DNA from: UBA3103 sp002365855
Lineage (GTDB): Bacteria; Bacillota; Desulfotomaculia; Desulfotomaculales; Pelotomaculaceae
DNA: 7,586 nt
Reading direction: 5' to 3'
Assembly: GCA_030627625.1 (NCBI GenBank)
Contig: DAOURR010000079.1
Location: 1 to 7,586 of the forward strand
In this document: positions 5,662-7,586 of the stretch, one piece after another
Position numbering within the stretch: position 1 is the stretch's first letter
How the letters are laid out: each line of letters begins with the position of its first letter
Made by a program: the position numbers and the translations under genes
Notes under the pieces: generated by a model
What the model saw: only the letters and a program-made list of their open reading frames with translations
What the model was told of the DNA's origin: nothing
Databases searched by the model: none

Positions 5662-6072
5662 TTAGCGGCTTCGCTTCAGGGCCTCCTGCAGCGGTTTTAC
5701 GGACAGGTCCCAGTCCCGGTAGCCTTCCTCGATTATCCGGTAGTAGCCGTCACTGGGTTCTTTGCATCCCTTGACAGTCATGACGTAGGCAAAAGCCTGG
5801 TGGACCGCTCCCTGCTGGTCCTCCACCTCCACATGTATTTTGGTATAAAACCTGGGATAGCCCTCGTAGCGGTCCAGGCTTTTAATATCCTCCGGGGAAA
5901 CGGTGTAGATGGCACCCCAGGTTACCGCCCCGTCTTCTTCTACGATATCGGCCACCCGGTTAAACTTAAGCCGGTAGCCTTTAAGCTTTACCCGGGCCAG
6001 CGGTAACGAATCCGGGCAGCGGTTTTTCATCTGTCTTTGGTGCAGGTTGCTCCCGTAGGCAAAGTAAACCAT
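5662..6072 (-). CDS. Gamma-glutamylcyclotransferase (AIG2-like) family protein
   Basis: A 136-residue cytoplasmic enzyme of the AIG2/GGCT fold, a normal length for the family. These enzymes cleave gamma-glutamyl amides by cyclising the glutamyl part to 5-oxoproline and releasing the amine. YGSNL at 6-10 is the substrate-binding signature near the N terminus. SLDRYEGYPRFY (65-76) carries the expected catalytic Glu at E70. EPSDGYYRIIEEGYRDWDL (105-123) matches the conserved C-terminal helix. Start ATG has GGGGG seven bases upstream. It follows an amidoligase and a small unknown gene, a pairing reported in phage and prophage neighbourhoods by comparative genomics, which suggests it removes or trims what the ligase attaches. 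The natural substrate is not known. Confidence 0.9.
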   Translation of the reverse strand: MVYFAYGSNLHQRQMKNRCPDSLPLARVKLKGYRLKFNRVADIVEEDGAVTWGAIYTVSPEDIKSLDRYEGYPRFYTKIHVEVEDQQGAVHQAFAYVMTVKGCKEPSDGYYRIIEEGYRDWDLSVKPLQEALKRSR

Positions 6073-6127
6073 GCCAAAACCCCCTTTTCCCGCCTGCGAC
6101 TATTGCAAAAGTGGAGTTGTGCAAGCC

Positions 6128-6469
6128 TTATTCATCGCCGGTGCGAAGGCCTGCAATCCCCATTTTGTCAGCATCCTCCTGGGAAAGACCGAAGTGCTCC
6201 AGGGCTTCTTCTTTGCTGATTTCCGTAAGAAAGCCAAGCTCTTTAAACTGGCGGTAGGCACTCTTGGCCTTTTCTTCCAGAGTCTCACCTGTAAGATGTA
6301 CACCCTTTCGGTAGAACGTCCAGGCGGTTTGGGTCAACTGCTCCAAATATTCTTCTAAGGTCTGTGTGGGAGGTATGAAGGCCAGACTTTTCATCTCCTT
6401 AAAAATCCCCAGCTCATCTTCGGCCACATAAACCCGTTCACCGTCTATAGTTGTAACCCGCAAGTACAT
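6128..6469 (-). CDS. 113-residue protein of unknown function in the amidoligase cassette
   Basis: I do not recognise this family. The N-terminal part (MYLRVTTIDGERVYVAEDE) reads as a beta hairpin, residues about 35-60 (TLEEYLEQLTQTAWTFYRKGV) and 62-80 as amphipathic helices, and the end (about 83-106, ISKEEALEHFGLSQEDADKMGI) as two short helices resembling a small helical module. There are no cysteines, signal or membrane segments. I start at ATG 6469 because AAGGCGGTG lies eight bases upstream; an in-frame GTG at 6502 would add 11 residues without a good site. It sits between the ligase and the cyclotransferase, with a gap of about 55 bases before the latter, so it could be a substrate, carrier or partner of those enzymes. 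A weak extended -10 (TGTTAAAAT, 6501-6493) may give it its own promoter. Confidence 0.78.
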   Translation of the reverse strand: MYLRVTTIDGERVYVAEDELGIFKEMKSLAFIPPTQTLEEYLEQLTQTAWTFYRKGVHLTGETLEEKAKSAYRQFKELGFLTEISKEEALEHFGLSQEDADKMGIAGLRTGDE

Positions 6470-6517
6470 CTTTTTCACCGCCTTTTTGTCATATTTTAAC
6501 ACTAAAAAGAGAGGAGG

Positions 6518-6541
6518 AAAAGCCGGGTTTTAGGCCCCGGC
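6518..6541 (-). terminator. Terminator-like hairpin overlapping the amidoligase stop codon
   Basis: GCCGGG (6541-6536), eight-base loop containing the TAA stop, CCCGGC (6527-6522), then TTTT on the minus strand. The six-pair G+C stem is perfect but the T-run is short. It may reduce read-through from the amidoligase into the next two genes, or stabilise the mRNA end. Confidence 0.45.
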
Positions 6542-7438
6542 CGCCTGCCTGCCGTTCCGAAAGGCGCTGTCACCTTCCAAGTTTTTCAGAAGATGCAGCC
6601 GTGCTGTCTCAAATTCCTCTCCGATAAGGCCCAGGCGTAAGAGCCAGGTCCTGAAGGTGTACTTGGGGTTGGTGGTCCTGGTCTTCCTGGCGCTGGCGCT
6701 TTTTTGGGTTAAGGCCTGATGGCTGACCGCCAGGCAGAACTGTATGTACGCTTTAATCCGACCGGCATGGGTGGTTCCGTTAAAAATGCGGTACTCCATC
6801 GTAGGGCCGTGGAAAACCGAGTGCAGGTTCAGCCCGTGGTAGCGGCTGGGGTGGTACCTGGCGTTTCTTTGGCTGGCGTAGCCTTCGTACCACAGATCCG
6901 CTATCTTGTTTAGATCCTTTGGTTTTTGCCGGTTCAAGTCTTCCAAAAAGCGGTCACTTACCTTTCTGCAATACTGCTGCTCCCGGCTGCTGCGCACCTG
7001 CAATGCCTGATAGATAAGGTCCTCCTTGCTGGCCATGATGTTGACCAGGTTGCGTAAAGACCGGGCGCTGAATTTTTCTTTACCGATGTGGATGTGGATG
7101 CCGCAGCTCCTGTTAGCAAAAGCCCCGGCATCCCGCAAGGTTCTAATAATCTCCTGCACCCTTTCAATGTCCCCGTAGTTTAAGATGGGGGAAACCAGCT
7201 CCACCCGGTAGTCCGGCCCTGCTGCCGTTCTTCTGCTGCCTTGCTTGGCTTCCGGGCAGATGCTGGAGTCGTTCATAAGAGCCCAGGTGCGGCCCCGGTC
7301 ATCTTCAACCTCCCACTTGTCGTAGCCGCCGCCGGTGTGTCGCTCCCGGGTGCCTAAGTGCTCTGCTAAAACCCTGGCAGCCTTTTCCCGGCTAAGCCCC
7401 GTTAGCTCGATCTCAATCCCGAAGGTCAAGTCTTTCAT
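6530..7438 (-). CDS. Amidoligase family protein (Amidoligase_2)
   Basis: A predicted ATP-dependent COOH-NH2 ligase of the glutamine-synthetase fold, 302 residues. Characteristic motifs: FGIEIELTG (6-14), VELVSPIL (79-86) whose E80 is a probable metal ligand, CGIHIHIG (112-119), RYHGLNLHS (199-207) and MEYRIFNGTTHAGRIKAYI (214-232), in the usual family order. Such enzymes are predicted to join an amine to a carboxylate, often glutamate-like; the true substrates of phage members are unknown. Start at ATG 7438 is supported by GGGAGG ten bases upstream; the frame is open further upstream to a GTG at 7522, but that extension carries the ribosome binding site. The partner genes downstream, especially the gamma-glutamylcyclotransferase, suggest a cassette that makes and breaks gamma-glutamyl-like bonds. 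The 148 bases upstream show no gene I can support. Confidence 0.88.
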   Translation of the reverse strand: MKDLTFGIEIELTGLSREKAARVLAEHLGTRERHTGGGYDKWEVEDDRGRTWALMNDSSICPEAKQGSRRTAAGPDYRVELVSPILNYGDIERVQEIIRTLRDAGAFANRSCGIHIHIGKEKFSARSLRNLVNIMASKEDLIYQALQVRSSREQQYCRKVSDRFLEDLNRQKPKDLNKIADLWYEGYASQRNARYHPSRYHGLNLHSVFHGPTMEYRIFNGTTHAGRIKAYIQFCLAVSHQALTQKSASARKTRTTNPKYTFRTWLLRLGLIGEEFETARLHLLKNLEGDSAFRNGRQAAGA

Positions 7439-7586
7439 CTTCCTAATTCCTCCCTTTTTACCCGGGTTCGACACTTCATAGGTAAATTTGGCCCGTTCCA
7501 AAAACAAGAATGCAGTAACCACGCGGGTTCGCAGGTTTTACCGCGTCCAAAATTCCAAAATCGCATAGGTACACGTTTTACAATAT

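Larger units (their letters stand above)
3138..7438 (-). mobile_element. Prophage fragment: accessory and packaging genes
   Basis: Six contiguous minus-strand genes from the amidoligase through the terminase large subunit form a phage-derived segment. The terminase pair is intact, but no portal, protease, capsid, tail, integrase or attachment site is present in the window. The phage gene order stops abruptly at the terL stop codon, with cargo genes of lower G+C content beyond. This suggests a remnant or a rearranged prophage, though phage genes may resume outside the window. Confidence 0.7.

Noticed and set aside
5536..6006. 156-codon plus-strand frame opposite the cyclotransferase gene
   Set aside because: The minus-strand gene has clear AIG2 family motifs over the same bases. 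The plus-strand peptide is proline-rich and featureless.
7460..7531. Two copies of CGGGTTCG 61 bp apart, the first looking like a tRNA T-loop
   Set aside because: There is no acceptor stem, anticodon arm or CCA-like end around either copy, so neither a tRNA nor an attachment site within a tRNA is supported.
7437..7584. Open minus-strand frame from the window edge ending in a TGA that overlaps the amidoligase ATG
   Set aside because: The ATGA overlap is suggestive of an upstream gene, but 49 open codons can occur by chance, and the tryptophan- and arginine-rich peptide resembles nothing I know. More sequence to the right would decide.
1..7586. CRISPR array, insertion sequence or rRNA/tRNA genes
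   Set aside because: I looked for regularly spaced repeats, transposase motifs, terminal inverted repeats and cloverleaf patterns and saw none. The repeats found are short and local to promoters.

Overview
The window looks like part of a defective or rearranged prophage in a Gram-positive bacterium, most likely a clostridial Firmicute. Shine-Dalgarno sites are strong and GGAGG-like, the terminase pair is of the P27/YmfN type common in Firmicute siphophages, and promoters match the sigma-A consensus well. I cannot name the species. Every gene I trust is on the minus strand, so transcription runs from high to low coordinates.

Right part (about 3138-7438), phage-derived and relatively G+C-rich. 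In transcription order it holds a glutamine-synthetase-fold amidoligase (6530-7438), an unrecognised 113-residue protein (6128-6469), an AIG2/gamma-glutamylcyclotransferase-like protein (5662-6072), an unrecognised basic 63-residue protein (5232-5423), the small terminase subunit (4689-5162) and the large terminase subunit (3138-4688). The first three look like a gamma-glutamyl-type amide making and breaking cassette. The last three are the start of a packaging/late operon. Between the two groups lie an intrinsic terminator (5508-5532) and a putative promoter flanked by a perfect 10-bp inverted repeat (5437-5475), which marks a transcription-unit boundary.

Left part (about 1-3137), A+T-richer and not phage structural. 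Where the portal gene would be expected after the large terminase subunit, there is a toxin-antitoxin-like operon: an MqsR-like toxin candidate (2580-3032), then directly abutting it an antitoxin with a degenerate MqsA/YgiT-type zinc finger, an Xre-type helix-turn-helix and a C-terminal Panacea (SocA/DUF4065) domain (1566-2579). It is preceded by two consensus-like -10 promoters on either side of a perfect 16-bp palindrome and is closed by a strong terminator (1475-1503). Next comes a separately promoted gene for a GIY-YIG nuclease with a long N-terminal part containing a probable DNA-binding helix-turn-helix (250-1317). Positions 1-249 hold at most one doubtful 39-codon reading frame.

Together, the window reads as phage packaging genes joined to a defence or maintenance cargo (toxin-antitoxin plus a solitary nuclease). 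The points most worth following are the mixed MqsR/MqsA/Panacea toxin-antitoxin organisation with its unusual promoter-operator region, the amidoligase-unknown-cyclotransferase trio, and the uncharacterised nuclease architecture.
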